Shown: positions 52,115 to 61,060 of the stretch, one piece after another
Numbering within the stretch: the stretch's first letter is position 1
Layout of the letters: each line of letters opens with the position of its first letter
Assembly: GCA_023397655.1 (NCBI GenBank)
Contig: JAEWTW010000028.1
Span: 79,548-143,547 of the forward strand
Length of the DNA: 64,000 nucleotides
Direction of reading: 5' to 3'
From: Bacillota bacterium
GTDB lineage: Bacteria; Bacillota; Clostridia; Christensenellales; SZUA-584
Program-made: the position numbers and the translations under genes
Notes under the pieces: model-generated
The model's database searches: none
The model's input: only the letters and a program-made list of their open reading frames with translations
What the model was told of the DNA's origin: nothing

Positions 52115-52909
52115 TCAGAACCCCAGCGCCATGAACGCGATCAGCGCCGCCACGATGCCCGCAGCCACCCAGTCGCGCACGTGCAGGTGCAGCACCTTCA
52201 TGCGCGTACGGCCCTCGCCACCGTGATAGCAGCGGGATTCCATCGCGAACGCCAGCTCATCTGCACGCCGAAACGCGCTCACGAACAGCGGCACCAGCAG
52301 CGGTACCATGCCCGTCGCACGCTTGATCACGCTGCCCGAGTCAAACTCCGCGCCCCTTGCCGTCTGCGCCTTCATGATTTTGTCCGTCTCCTCAATCAGA
52401 GTAGGAATGAACCGCATCGCGATCGTCATCATCATCGCCAGCTCATGCACCGGAAATTTGATCACCTTGAGCGGCTTCATCAGGCTCTCCAGCCCGTCCG
52501 TCAGCGATATGGGCGACGTCGTCAACGTCAGTATCGTCGTCGTCGTGATCAGGAATATCAGTCGCGCAGCCAGCCGCACCGCACTGATCAGCCCCTCCTG
52601 CGTCACGCGGAATATCCACCAAGAGAACAGCTCGGTGCCGCCCGAGTAGAAGAACGTGTTGAGCACGAACGTCAGCAGTATAATGAACCACAGCGGCTTT
52701 AAACCGCGCAGCACGAATTTGAAGCCCACGCCCGACAGTATGATGATTGTCACAAGAAACGCCAGCACCACAGCATTGCCGATGACGGTGCTGGCCAGAA
52801 AAACCATCACGATCACAGCGATGGTCAGCAGCAGTTTCATGCGCGCATCCATCCGGTGAATGATCGAGTTACCGGGGAAGTATTGGCCAAGCGTAATGTT
52901 CTTGATCAT
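52115..52909 (-). CDS. ecfT: Energy-coupling factor transporter transmembrane protein EcfT
   Basis: A 264-aa membrane protein with about five or six helices and the coupling-helix motifs AQTARGAEFDSGS and SRCYHGGEGRTRM (both with the A-R-G-type signature). It links the EcfA ATPases to substrate-binding S components for vitamins or metals. The ATG overlaps the ecfA2 stop by four bases. Confidence 0.95.
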   Translation of the reverse strand: MIKNITLGQYFPGNSIIHRMDARMKLLLTIAVIVMVFLASTVIGNAVVLAFLVTIIILSGVGFKFVLRGLKPLWFIILLTFVLNTFFYSGGTELFSWWIFRVTQEGLISAVRLAARLIFLITTTTILTLTTSPISLTDGLESLMKPLKVIKFPVHELAMMMTIAMRFIPTLIEETDKIMKAQTARGAEFDSGSVIKRATGMVPLLVPLFVSAFRRADELAFAMESRCYHGGEGRTRMKVLHLHVRDWVAAGIVAALIAFMALGF

Positions 52910-53760
52910 GGCCGCCCTCCCAGCATTTTCTCCGCATACAGCTCCAGTTCATCCAGCCGGATCACATCCCGCGGCACATCCTTGCCCCGTGATCGCAGCT
53001 TCGCGGCGATATCCGCCACGCTGGGTACATCCAGGCTTGCTTCCTTGAGCTCGTCACCGCGCGCGAACACCTCCGCCGGCGTTCCGTCCATCATCAGCTT
53101 CGCGCCTTTGAGCGCAATGACGCGCCGTGCGTTCTCCGCCAGGTCGTCCATGGAATGGGTGATGAGCAGTATCGTCACGCCCTCGCTGTTCAGGCCTCCC
53201 ACCAGCTTCATCAGATGGTCTCGCCCTGCCGGGTCCAACCCGGCCACCGGCTCATCCAGTATCAGCACCTTGGGCTGCATCGCAAGCACGCCCGCTATCG
53301 CAACGCGCCGCTTCTGGCCGCCCGACAACTCGAACGGCGACAGGTTCCGTATGCCGTCGTAGTCCAGCTCCATCAGCCCCATCGCGTGCCGCACCCGCGG
53401 TTCGATCTCGTTCTCAGGTACGCCCATCTTGCCCGGTCCGAAAGCGATGTCCTTATACACCGTCTCTTCAAACAGCTGGTGCTCGGGGTACTGGAATACC
53501 ACGCCGATCTGACGGCGCAGTTTCTTGCGGTCGTAGCCTCTGGCACCGATATCCTCGCCGCCCAGTAGCACCTTGCCGGATGTGGGCTTCAACAGCCCCG
53601 CGATCAGTCCGATCATCGTTGTCTTGCCGCTGCCGGTGTGCCCGATGATGCCCGCAAACTCACCATCCTCAATCTTGAGGCTTAAGTCGTCCACCGCTTT
53701 GGATTCAAACGGCGTACCAGGGCTGTATGTGTAAGTCAGATTCTGCAGTTCTATCGGCAT
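52906..53760 (-). CDS. ecfA2: Energy-coupling factor ATPase EcfA2
   Basis: A 284-aa ABC ATPase with Walker A GHTGSGKTT, Q-loop QYPEHQLFEETVYKDIAFGP, signature ELSGGQKRRVA and Walker B VLILDEPVAGLDP. The EHQLF-type segment is typical of EcfA2. It overlaps ecfA1 by ten bases and ecfT by four, so the three are made together. Confidence 0.95.
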   Translation of the reverse strand: MPIELQNLTYTYSPGTPFESKAVDDLSLKIEDGEFAGIIGHTGSGKTTMIGLIAGLLKPTSGKVLLGGEDIGARGYDRKKLRRQIGVVFQYPEHQLFEETVYKDIAFGPGKMGVPENEIEPRVRHAMGLMELDYDGIRNLSPFELSGGQKRRVAIAGVLAMQPKVLILDEPVAGLDPAGRDHLMKLVGGLNSEGVTILLITHSMDDLAENARRVIALKGAKLMMDGTPAEVFARGDELKEASLDVPSVADIAAKLRSRGKDVPRDVIRLDELELYAEKMLGGRP

Positions 53761-54575
53761 AGCTTATCCACCAGTTCATCTATCGTCAGCGGGCATTCGC
53801 CCAGCTCATATCCCTTGTTCGTCAGGCGGTGATACAGTTCGATGTGCGGCGGCGCGGAGAGCCCCGCGTCATGAAGCACCGCCTCATTCGCAAATATCTC
53901 ACGCGGTGTTCCCATCGCCGTGATCTGCCCGCCCGCCATCACCACCACTCTGTCCGCCAGCAGCGCCTCTTCCATGTAATGCGTGATCAACACGATCGTC
54001 TTGCCCTGTCCGTTCAGCTCGCGTATAGCGTTCAGCACCTCGTCCCGTCCCTCGGGGTCCAGCATCGCGGTCGGTTCGTCGAATACGATGATGTCCGGAT
54101 GCATCGCGAGCACGCCCGCAATCGCCACGCGCTGCTTCTGCCCGCCCGACAGCATGTGCGGCGCGCGATCCTTCAACGCGCTCATACCCACCTGCTCCAG
54201 CGCCTCGTCCACCCGCTGGCGTATCTCTGCAGGCGGCACGCCGATGTTCTCTGGACCGAACGCCACGTCCTCTTCCACGATGGTCGCCACCAGCTGGTTG
54301 TCCGGGTTCTGAAACACCATACCGGCACACTTGCGTATATCCCATACCTTAGCTTCATCTGCTGTATCCATACCGTTCACTGACACGCTGCCCGATTTGG
54401 GCAGGAACAGCGCGTTGATATGCTTGGCGAACGTGGACTTACCCGAGCCATTGTGCCCGATTACCGCGACAAACTCGCCCGCTTCCACGTTGAGTGTGAT
54501 GCCCGAAAGTGCAGGCGAAATATTGTCCTCGCTGGTGTAAGCGTATGTCACGTCTTTTGCTTCAATAATGGCCAT
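53751..54575 (-). CDS. ecfA1: Energy-coupling factor ATPase EcfA1
   Basis: A 274-aa ABC ATPase with Walker A GHNGSGKST, QNPDNQLVATIVEEDVAFGP, signature MLSGGQKQRVA and Walker B IIVFDEPTAMLDP. The start with AAGGGAAG ahead was used; the frame extends ten codons upstream. A TATAAT on the minus strand at 54604-54609 directly follows the rplQ terminator, so the module probably has its own promoter. Confidence 0.95.
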   Translation of the reverse strand: MAIIEAKDVTYAYTSEDNISPALSGITLNVEAGEFVAVIGHNGSGKSTFAKHINALFLPKSGSVSVNGMDTADEAKVWDIRKCAGMVFQNPDNQLVATIVEEDVAFGPENIGVPPAEIRQRVDEALEQVGMSALKDRAPHMLSGGQKQRVAIAGVLAMHPDIIVFDEPTAMLDPEGRDEVLNAIRELNGQGKTIVLITHYMEEALLADRVVVMAGGQITAMGTPREIFANEAVLHDAGLSAPPHIELYHRLTNKGYELGECPLTIDELVDKLCR

Positions 54576-54603
54576 TGCTTCCCTTTCAAACGCGATATGC
54601 TCC

Positions 54604-54647
54604 ATTATACACCAAAAGGCTTTGAAAAACGACTTTCAAAGCCTTTT
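54604..54647 (-). terminator. rplQ terminator followed by the ecfA1 -10 box
   Basis: AAAAGGCTTTGAAA and TTTCAAAGCCTTTT (54614-54647) form a 14-bp stem with a 6-base loop, a strong terminator for the ribosomal transcript. On the minus strand TATAAT (54604-54609) follows within five bases and is suited to start ecfA1 transcription. Confidence 0.85.
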
Positions 54648-54677
54648 CTTTGAGCGTTAAAATTCTAGACCCTTTTG

Positions 54678-55187
54678 TTATACCAGCTCGAGAATCACGA
54701 CTTCCGCCGCGTCACCACGCCGGGGACCCTTCTTGATGATGCGGGTGTATCCACCGCCCTGGCCGAGGTCCTGCGCACGCTTGTAATACTTCGGGCCGTA
54801 TTCGCGGAACATCTTTTCGACAAGCGGATGATTGATATCGCCGGTGCGCTTTTTGTAGTCGAATTTGGACTCATCGTCCTTCTTCAGTTCCGGAATGTCA
54901 TAGAGGTAAGACATCAAGCGGCGGCGCGCTGCCAGTTTGGAGGGCGCGTCGATGGTGATCTCTTTTTTCAGCTTCTCATCGCCGTCTTTGACTTCCTTGA
55001 CGACCTTGAGCGTGCTCGCGTGTTCCTTAACAGCCATGGTGATCAGCTTCTCCGCAATGCGGCGGGTTTCCTTGGCTCTTGCCAGCGTGGTCTCGATGCG
55101 GCCGTGCCACAAAAGAGAGCTGACCAGGTTTCTCAAGGTCGCCTGTCTCTGATCCTGCTGCTGATTCAGCTTTCTGTATTCAGCCAT
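54678..55187 (-). CDS. rplQ: 50S ribosomal protein L17
   Basis: A 169-aa protein. The N-terminal LRNLVSSLLWHGRIETTLARA and the later DVNHPLVEKLF-like segment (DINHPLVEKMFREYG) and GGYTRIIKKGPRRGDAAEVVILEL are characteristic. It is longer than the usual 115-130 residues because of an insertion at about 60-105 rich in Lys and Glu. It ends the alpha operon after rpoA. The MAEYRKLNQQQDQRQA start follows GGAGG. Confidence 0.95.
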   Translation of the reverse strand: MAEYRKLNQQQDQRQATLRNLVSSLLWHGRIETTLARAKETRRIAEKLITMAVKEHASTLKVVKEVKDGDEKLKKEITIDAPSKLAARRRLMSYLYDIPELKKDDESKFDYKKRTGDINHPLVEKMFREYGPKYYKRAQDLGQGGGYTRIIKKGPRRGDAAEVVILELV

Positions 55188-55243
55188 AGTTTAAGCCTCC
55201 TGTTTGCCGCGCCGATGCCGCCCGGCAAATATTGTTATCGAAT

Positions 55244-56188
55244 TTAGTCGTCGAGCCGGAGCGACAGACCCAAAGCCGCCAGCTTCTGCTCCACCTCTTC
55301 GAGCGACTTGCGCCCGAGGTTGCGCACCTTCATCATCTCTTCTTCGTTGCGCTTGATCAGCTCTTCCACAGTGTTGATGCCGGCGCGTTTCAGGCAGTTG
55401 TAGGAACGGACGGAGAGATCCAGCTCTTCGATGGTGATTTCCAGCACCTTCTCCTTCTTGTCTTCCTCCGGCTCCACCATGATCTCCACGTTCTGCACGT
55501 GGTCGGTCAGCGCCACAAACTGCGCGAGGTGCTCGTTCAATATCTTCGCGGACAGCGACACCGCTTCGTCCGGTGCAATCGTCCCGTTGGTCCACAGCTC
55601 AATGGAGAGCTTATCGTAGTCCGTCATCTGCCCAACGCGAGTGTTCTCCACGGTGAAGTTCACTTTGCGCACGGGCGTGAACAGTGAGTCCACCGGAATC
55701 ACGCCGATGGGCATGTCGTTCTCCTTGTTCTTATCCGCCAGCACATAGCCGCGGCCCTTCTCGACGGTGATTTCCATGTAGATGCTGGCGTCCTTATCGA
55801 GCGTCAGTATGTGCATGTCAGGATTTAAAATCTCCACATCGGCATCCAGCGAAATGTCTGCCGCCGTCACGTCCTTGGGGCCTGTCACATCGAGTATCAG
55901 CGTCTTGGACTCATCAACATACGTCTTGACCGCAAGACCTTTCAAGTTCATCACCACGCCTACGACATCCTCGGTGACTCCCTTTATTGTGGAAAACTCA
56001 TGCAGTACACCGTCAATCCTTACCCGTGTCACAGCAGCACCGGGCAGGCAGGACAGCAGAACTCTCCTCATCGAGTTGCCCAGCGTAGATCCGAAACCGC
56101 GCTCCAGCGGCTCCATCACGAACTTGGCATACCCGTTATCACTCGACTTCTCGACGCATTGTATGTTGGGCTTTTCAATTTCTAACAT
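55244..56188 (-). CDS. rpoA: DNA-directed RNA polymerase subunit alpha
   Basis: A 314-aa protein of normal length. The N-terminal dimerisation domain has the conserved FVMEPLERGFGSTLGNSMRR and LSCLPGAAVTRV; the C-terminal domain has LDLSVRSYNCLKRAGINTVEEL and RNLGRKSLEEVEQKL, the UP-element and activator contact surface. Standard place between rpsD and rplQ. Confidence 0.98.
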   Translation of the reverse strand: MLEIEKPNIQCVEKSSDNGYAKFVMEPLERGFGSTLGNSMRRVLLSCLPGAAVTRVRIDGVLHEFSTIKGVTEDVVGVVMNLKGLAVKTYVDESKTLILDVTGPKDVTAADISLDADVEILNPDMHILTLDKDASIYMEITVEKGRGYVLADKNKENDMPIGVIPVDSLFTPVRKVNFTVENTRVGQMTDYDKLSIELWTNGTIAPDEAVSLSAKILNEHLAQFVALTDHVQNVEIMVEPEEDKKEKVLEITIEELDLSVRSYNCLKRAGINTVEELIKRNEEEMMKVRNLGRKSLEEVEQKLAALGLSLRLDD

Positions 56189-56246
56189 ATATAACCCTCC
56201 CGTTATAGACTCTTCGTTATTGAGGGCAACCGCTTAACCCCGAATG

Positions 56247-56876
56247 CTACTTGGAGTAATACTCAACGATCAGGTGCTCTTCGATTGTCAGGTCAATATC
56301 CTCTCTGACCGGAGTTGTCACAACTCTGCCTGTCAGGTTCGCGTTGTCCATCGTCAGCCAGCTCGGCATCACGCGCGTCTCGCCTTCACGCAATTCCTTA
56401 AACCGGTCGATCTCGGAGGCAGACTTCTTTTTAACGGAAATCTCATCGCCCGCGCCTACGGTGTAAGACGGGATATCCACCTTTTTGCCGTTCACAAGAA
56501 TGTGACCGTGCAGTACCGTCTGACGCGCCTGCGGACGCGAATCCGCCAGACCCAGCCGATACACGACGTTATCAAGCCGCGCTTCCAGCAGCGCCAGCAG
56601 GTTGTCGCCCGATTTGCCCTTCATGCGCTCGCCGGTGCGAAAAGTTTTTTCAAACTGACGCTCCATCAAGCCGTATGCGCGTTTCACTTTCTGTTTCTCA
56701 CGCAGCTGCAGACCGTATTCCGAAACCTTCGAACGTCTGTTTTTACTCTGCACACCGGGCGGTGTGGGCCGTTTGACCACCGAGCATTTTCCCGAATAGC
56801 AGCGGTCTCCCTTCAGGAAGAGCTTGCAGCCTTCCCTGCGGCAAAGACGGCATACCGAATCTGTATATCTTGCCAT
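56247..56876 (-). CDS. rpsD: 30S ribosomal protein S4 (zinc type)
   Basis: A 209-aa S4. The N-terminus CRLCRREGCKLFLKGDRCYSGKC carries the four-cysteine zinc set of the C+ form. The S4 RNA-binding domain includes SRPQARQTVLHGHILVNGKKVDIPS. It binds 16S rRNA early in assembly and may repress its own operon. Confidence 0.98.
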   Translation of the reverse strand: MARYTDSVCRLCRREGCKLFLKGDRCYSGKCSVVKRPTPPGVQSKNRRSKVSEYGLQLREKQKVKRAYGLMERQFEKTFRTGERMKGKSGDNLLALLEARLDNVVYRLGLADSRPQARQTVLHGHILVNGKKVDIPSYTVGAGDEISVKKKSASEIDRFKELREGETRVMPSWLTMDNANLTGRVVTTPVREDIDLTIEEHLIVEYYSK

Positions 56877-56890
56877 ATTTAAACTCCTCC

Positions 56891-57283
56891 TTAAACTCTC
56901 CGGCGCTTGGGCGGACGGCAGCCGTTATGCGGTATCGGTGTGACATCCTTTATGAGGCACACCTCAAGCCCTGCTGTCTGCAGCGCACGAATCGCCGCCT
57001 CACGTCCCGAACCGGGGCCCTTCACAAACACGTCCACAAAGCGCAGACCATGTTCCATCGCAGCCGTCGCCGCTTTCTCAGCAGCCACCTGCGCAGCAAA
57101 CGGTGTGCTCTTACGGGAACCGCGGAAACCCATGCCGCCGGCGCTGGCCCACGAGAGCGCATTACCGCCCACATCGGTCATTGTGACGAGCGTATTGTTA
57201 AAGGAAGCGCGGATATGCGCCTGACCACGCTCAATGTTCTTTTTCTCTTTGCGCTTTCTTGAAACTTTCTTTGGCTTAGCCAT
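56891..57283 (-). CDS. rpsK: 30S ribosomal protein S11
   Basis: A 130-aa protein with the conserved GQAHIRASFNNTLVTMTD, TPFAAQVAAEKAA and the C-terminal DVTPIPHNGCRPPKRRRV. Normal length; ten bases downstream of rpsM. Confidence 0.98.
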   Translation of the reverse strand: MAKPKKVSRKRKEKKNIERGQAHIRASFNNTLVTMTDVGGNALSWASAGGMGFRGSRKSTPFAAQVAAEKAATAAMEHGLRFVDVFVKGPGSGREAAIRALQTAGLEVCLIKDVTPIPHNGCRPPKRRRV

Positions 57284-57292
57284 TGACTATCC

Positions 57293-57661
57293 TCACTTTC
57301 TCTTCGCGCCCGCTGTCCTCTTGGGGCCTTTTCTCGTGCGCGCGTTCTGCTTGGAGCTCTGTCCTCTCACAGGCAGACCTTTACGGTGGCGAACGCCGCG
57401 GTAGCAGCCAATCTCCATCAACCGCTTGATGCTCATCGTCACATCACGACGCAGATCGCCTTCCACCTTCAAGTTCTTGTCGATGTATTCTCTCAGTTTA
57501 CCGGCATCCGCCTCAGTCAGATCCTTAACTCTTGTGTCGGGATCAACACCGGTCGCCGCTAAAATATCACGGGAAGTCTTCAGCCCGATGCCGAATATAT
57601 AAGTCAGGCCAATCTCAACCCTTTTTTCTTTTGGCAGGTCAATACCAGATATACGTGCCAC
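57293..57661 (-). CDS. rpsM: 30S ribosomal protein S13
   Basis: A 122-aa protein beginning ARISGIDLPKEKRVEIGLTY, with the helix-two-turn-helix region and the basic tail GLPVRGQSSKQNARTRKGP. It contacts the 50S subunit and P-site tRNA. Normal length and place between rpmJ and rpsK. Confidence 0.98.
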   Translation of the reverse strand: MARISGIDLPKEKRVEIGLTYIFGIGLKTSRDILAATGVDPDTRVKDLTEADAGKLREYIDKNLKVEGDLRRDVTMSIKRLMEIGCYRGVRHRKGLPVRGQSSKQNARTRKGPKRTAGAKRK

Positions 57662-57738
57662 TTAGTTTACACCTCCGAAAATAGTTATATAGAATCTATA
57701 CGGATCAGGGCAAGCCCTGCAGCCGCTCCGTATAGGCA

Positions 57739-57852
57739 TTACCCTTGGGTCTGCTTGTGCTTGGGGTTCTCGCAGATCACCATCACTTTTCCCTTGCGCT
57801 TGATGACCTTGCATTTCTCACATATCGGCTTTACCGACGGTCTGACTTTCAT
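57739..57852 (-). CDS. rpmJ: 50S ribosomal protein L36 (zinc type)
   Basis: A 37-aa protein, MKVRPSVKPICEKCKVIKRK and on to CENPKHKQTQG. CxxC, a later Cys and His make the zinc site of the C+ form. Found by reading between infA and rpsM; GGAGG precedes the ATG. Confidence 0.97.
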   Translation of the reverse strand: MKVRPSVKPICEKCKVIKRKGKVMVICENPKHKQTQG

Positions 57853-57874
57853 TTTGCATATCCTCCTTTAGATA

Positions 57875-58096
57875 TTAGCCCTTGCCGCGCCACGTTATAC
57901 GTCCCCGCTTCAAATCATATGGTGATATCTCCACAGTGACTTTATCTCCGGGCAGTATACGGATATAATGCATCCGCAGCTTTCCCGATATATGCGCCAA
58001 TACTTTGTGGCCGTTCTCCAGCTCCACCTCAAATACCGCATTCGGAAAAGCTTCCGTTACCCGGCCTTCCATCTCTATGACGTCGCTTTTTGACAA
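57875..58096 (-). CDS. infA: Translation initiation factor IF-1
   Basis: A 73-aa OB-fold protein: DVIEMEGRVTEAFPNAVFEV, NGHKVLAHISGKLRMHYIRI and LPGDKVTVEISPYDLKRGRI are all standard. It binds the A site of the 30S subunit during initiation. Normal length. Confidence 0.98.
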   Translation of the reverse strand: MSKSDVIEMEGRVTEAFPNAVFEVELENGHKVLAHISGKLRMHYIRILPGDKVTVEISPYDLKRGRITWRGKG

Positions 58097-58111
58097 GTCG
58101 CTTCCCCCTTC

Positions 58112-58396
58112 TTATGCGTCTGCGTCGTCCCTGACAGCCCGAAGCGCACTGCGCACTTCCGCATCAAACACCTTCAGACCGCCTTTCAGCTTATCGGCTA
58201 TGGACTGAAGGATCTCCGAGCGGAGCCTTAAGTGCCGAAGCTTCTTCTTCTTCGGACGGTCAAGCACTCTTAAGTCACCGTCCGCAATATATACGTACTG
58301 TTCGTCTATCAAGCTGACGATGACAAACAGCCTGCCTTTATCCCGGCCCGCGGCGGACTGCGCCACCCGGCCTACTTCCACGGTGTACTCCACCAA
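58112..58396 (-). CDS. KOW-domain RNA-binding protein
   Basis: A 94-aa protein with a KOW-type N-terminus (VEVGRVAQSAAGRDKGRLFVIV, then DGDLRVLDRPKKKKLRHL), like L14e/KOW proteins. Genes of this type commonly lie between map and infA in Clostridia and Bacilli. It probably binds rRNA, but its role is not established. No zinc motif. Fifteen bases separate it from infA. Confidence 0.85.
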   Translation of the reverse strand: MVEYTVEVGRVAQSAAGRDKGRLFVIVSLIDEQYVYIADGDLRVLDRPKKKKLRHLRLRSEILQSIADKLKGGLKVFDAEVRSALRAVRDDADA

Positions 58397-58414
58397 ATGG
58401 TTCCCCTCCTTATG

Positions 58415-59161
58415 CTATATAGCCGTGAGGATCACAGGACCCTTTTCGGTCAGCGCCACCGTATGCTCGTAATGAGCGGAGAGACTGCCGTCTCTCGTGA
58501 CCACTGTCCATCCGTCCGCTTTGGTGTATGTCTCTTTCCGTCCGTAGTTGACCATCGGTTCTATTGCCAGCACCATCCCCACCCGCAGCCTTGGCCCGCG
58601 GCCTCCGGATACGAAGTTGGGCACATTGGGTTCCTCGTGCAGATCGCGCCCGATGCCATGCCCCACCAGCTCACGCACCACCGAAAATCCGGCGGACTCC
58701 GCCGTTTTCTGTACAGCGGACGAGATGCTCACCAGGTGGTCATCCTCTGCAAAAGCGTTCATGCCGGCATAAAATGCCTGCTCTGTCACGCTGATCAGCC
58801 TCGCAGCCTCCTCAGAGATATGTCCGACGGCAAAGGTTTTCGCGCAATCGCTGTGAAATCCCTTGTACTTCGCGCCGAGATCGATACTCACAATGTCGCC
58901 GTCTTTGAGCTCCCGGCTGCCCGGTATGCCGTGCACGATCTCTTCGTTTACCGAGGCATTGATCGTGGCGGGATACCCGCAGTATCCGAGAAACGAGGGC
59001 ACAGCGCCGCTCTTCTCGATGTGCCGCCGGGCGATGGCATCCAGCTCACCCGTTGTGACTCCGGGCCTTATCGCGTTTTCTACCAGAGCCTGAGCCTCAG
59101 CGGCTATCCGGCCGGCGTCGCGCATCGCTTCAATTTCCCGGGCGGACTTCAGCGTAATCAT
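58415..59161 (-). CDS. map: Methionine aminopeptidase type I
   Basis: A 248-aa enzyme that removes initiator Met. Metal-binding motifs are DIVSIDLGAKYKGFHSDCAKTF, VGHGIGRDLHEEPNVPNF, LAIEPMV and the C-terminal SAHYEHTVALT. The start overlaps the adk stop by one base. Normal length. Confidence 0.97.
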   Translation of the reverse strand: MITLKSAREIEAMRDAGRIAAEAQALVENAIRPGVTTGELDAIARRHIEKSGAVPSFLGYCGYPATINASVNEEIVHGIPGSRELKDGDIVSIDLGAKYKGFHSDCAKTFAVGHISEEAARLISVTEQAFYAGMNAFAEDDHLVSISSAVQKTAESAGFSVVRELVGHGIGRDLHEEPNVPNFVSGGRGPRLRVGMVLAIEPMVNYGRKETYTKADGWTVVTRDGSLSAHYEHTVALTEKGPVILTAI

Positions 59162-59787
59162 TATATCTGATCCAGCACTGCGATGATCGCTTCCGTAATG
59201 TCGTCGATACCGCCCGAACCCACTATATCGTGCAGCAGGCCTTTCTCAGTGTAATACTCAATCAGCGGCTGCGTTTTCTGTTTATACACGGTAATGCGCT
59301 GACGAACGATTTCTTCTTTGTCGTCGTCCCGAACATACAGCGTTCCGCCACATCTGGGGCACTGATGCAGGTTCTCCAGCATCGACTCATGATAAGTCGC
59401 TCCGCAGTCCCGACACACCCGCCGTCCGCATATCCGATGCACCAGCTTTTCGTCCGGCACATTGATGTTGATAACAGCGTCCAGCGTCGCAATTTGTTCC
59501 AGCGCTTCGGCCTGTTCTCTTGTGCGCGGGAACCCATCCAGCAGGAACCCGCTCACAGCGTCCGCGCGGCCCACGCGGTCCTTCACCATCCCGATGATCA
59601 CGTCGTCGGGAACCAGCGCCCCGGCTTCGATAAACGCTTTGGCCTGTTGGCCCAGCGCCGTTCCGTTCTTCATTTCTTCACGCAGCATGTCGCCGGTGGA
59701 GATATGAGGAATGCCGTACCTCGCCGCAATCCTAACCGCCTGCGTGCCTTTACCGGCGCCCGGCGGTCCGACAAACATCAATCTCAT
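59161..59787 (-). CDS. adk: Adenylate kinase (zinc LID type)
   Basis: A 208-aa kinase interconverting ATP, ADP and AMP. P-loop GPPGAGKGTQAVRI, AMP-binding TGDMLREEM, DGFPRTREQAEAL and a zinc LID with CRDCGATYH and CPRCGG. Cys in all four LID positions is typical of Gram-positive enzymes. Eleven bases downstream of secY. Confidence 0.97.
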   Translation of the reverse strand: MRLMFVGPPGAGKGTQAVRIAARYGIPHISTGDMLREEMKNGTALGQQAKAFIEAGALVPDDVIIGMVKDRVGRADAVSGFLLDGFPRTREQAEALEQIATLDAVININVPDEKLVHRICGRRVCRDCGATYHESMLENLHQCPRCGGTLYVRDDDKEEIVRQRITVYKQKTQPLIEYYTEKGLLHDIVGSGGIDDITEAIIAVLDQI

Positions 59788-59797
59788 GGTTTAACCT

Positions 59798-61060
59798 CTA
59801 TTTCAAAAAGCCTTTGTAATGCCGCATCATCAGGTGCGACTCCAGCTGTCTCGTCGTCTCCAGCGATACGCTCACCATAATCAGCAGGCTCGTTGCACCA
59901 AACGCTGAGCTGAAACCGGCAATTGCCGTGAACGCAGTCGGTACCGTCGCCACGATGGCAAGGAATATCGCACCGAACAGCGTCACACGCACCAGTATCT
60001 TCTGCAGATAATCCGACGTCGGCTTGCCGGCGCGAATACCGGGGATGAACCCGCCGTTCTGCTGCAGGTTTTTGGACACGTCAACCGGGTTGAACGTTAC
60101 CTGCGAGTAGAAGAACGTGAAGAAGAATATCAGCAGCGCGTACAATATCAGATACAGCGGTTTATCCGTGCCCATCACAGCCTCATATCCCGCACGAGAG
60201 TTGGGCCAGAAGCTCATGATGATCAGCGGAAACTGCACCAGCGTCATCGCGAATATCAGCGGCAGCACGCCCGACTGGTTGATCTTCATCGGGATGTGCG
60301 TGGACTGACCGCCGTATATCTTACGGCCGATCACGCGCTTGGCGTACTGAACCGGTATGCGGCGCTCACCCATGTCGATGAACGTGATGCCCACCAGTAT
60401 CGCGATCGCTGCGATGAACACAACCAGCAGCGTCACCCAGGACGAGCTGCCCAGCGTCACGTTGGTGATGCTGCCGATAACGGCCTGCGGAAAACGCGAG
60501 ATAATACTCACGAAAATCAGCAATGATACACCGTTGCCCACACCGTTTTCAGTGATATGCTCACCGATCCACATGATGAGCGCGGTACCCGCCGTCAGAC
60601 ACAGCACAATGGTGATGTAGTTAAGGATGATCGGCGTTCCGGTATCGAGTATGATGTCCTTGCCGAAGGTGATCAGTGTACCGATCGCCTGCACAAGTCC
60701 TAAGCCCACACCAACGTAGCGTGTGATCGAAGCGATCTTTTTGCGGCCTTCGGGGCCTTCCTTGGACATACGCTCCAGTGGCGGCAGCGCCATCGTCAGA
60801 AGGTTCATGATGATCGAACCGGTGATATACGGAACGATACCCAATGCCAGTATTGAAAACTTGGTGAGTCCGCCGCCTGAGAACAGGTCGATATACTGAC
60901 CCAGCATGTTCTTGCTGACAGCATCGGCCACAGCCGTAACGTCTACGCCCGGAACCGGTACGTGCGCACCGATGCGATAGACAAGCAGCATCATTACCGT
61001 ATAGAGCATTTTCTTGCGGATATCCGCAACCTTCCATGCGTTTCGGAGCGTACTAAACAT
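59798..61060 (-). CDS. secY: Protein translocase subunit SecY
   Basis: A 420-aa membrane channel with about ten helices. Landmarks are RIGAHVPVPGVD at helix 1, GGGLTKFSILALGIVPYI, GNGVSLLIF, and GGFIPGIRAGKPT, the cytoplasmic SecA/ribosome contact. Its ATG overlaps the rplO stop by one base. Standard for the spc operon. Confidence 0.97.
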   Translation of the reverse strand: MFSTLRNAWKVADIRKKMLYTVMMLLVYRIGAHVPVPGVDVTAVADAVSKNMLGQYIDLFSGGGLTKFSILALGIVPYITGSIIMNLLTMALPPLERMSKEGPEGRKKIASITRYVGVGLGLVQAIGTLITFGKDIILDTGTPIILNYITIVLCLTAGTALIMWIGEHITENGVGNGVSLLIFVSIISRFPQAVIGSITNVTLGSSSWVTLLVVFIAAIAILVGITFIDMGERRIPVQYAKRVIGRKIYGGQSTHIPMKINQSGVLPLIFAMTLVQFPLIIMSFWPNSRAGYEAVMGTDKPLYLILYALLIFFFTFFYSQVTFNPVDVSKNLQQNGGFIPGIRAGKPTSDYLQKILVRVTLFGAIFLAIVATVPTAFTAIAGFSSAFGATSLLIMVSVSLETTRQLESHLMMRHYKGFLK

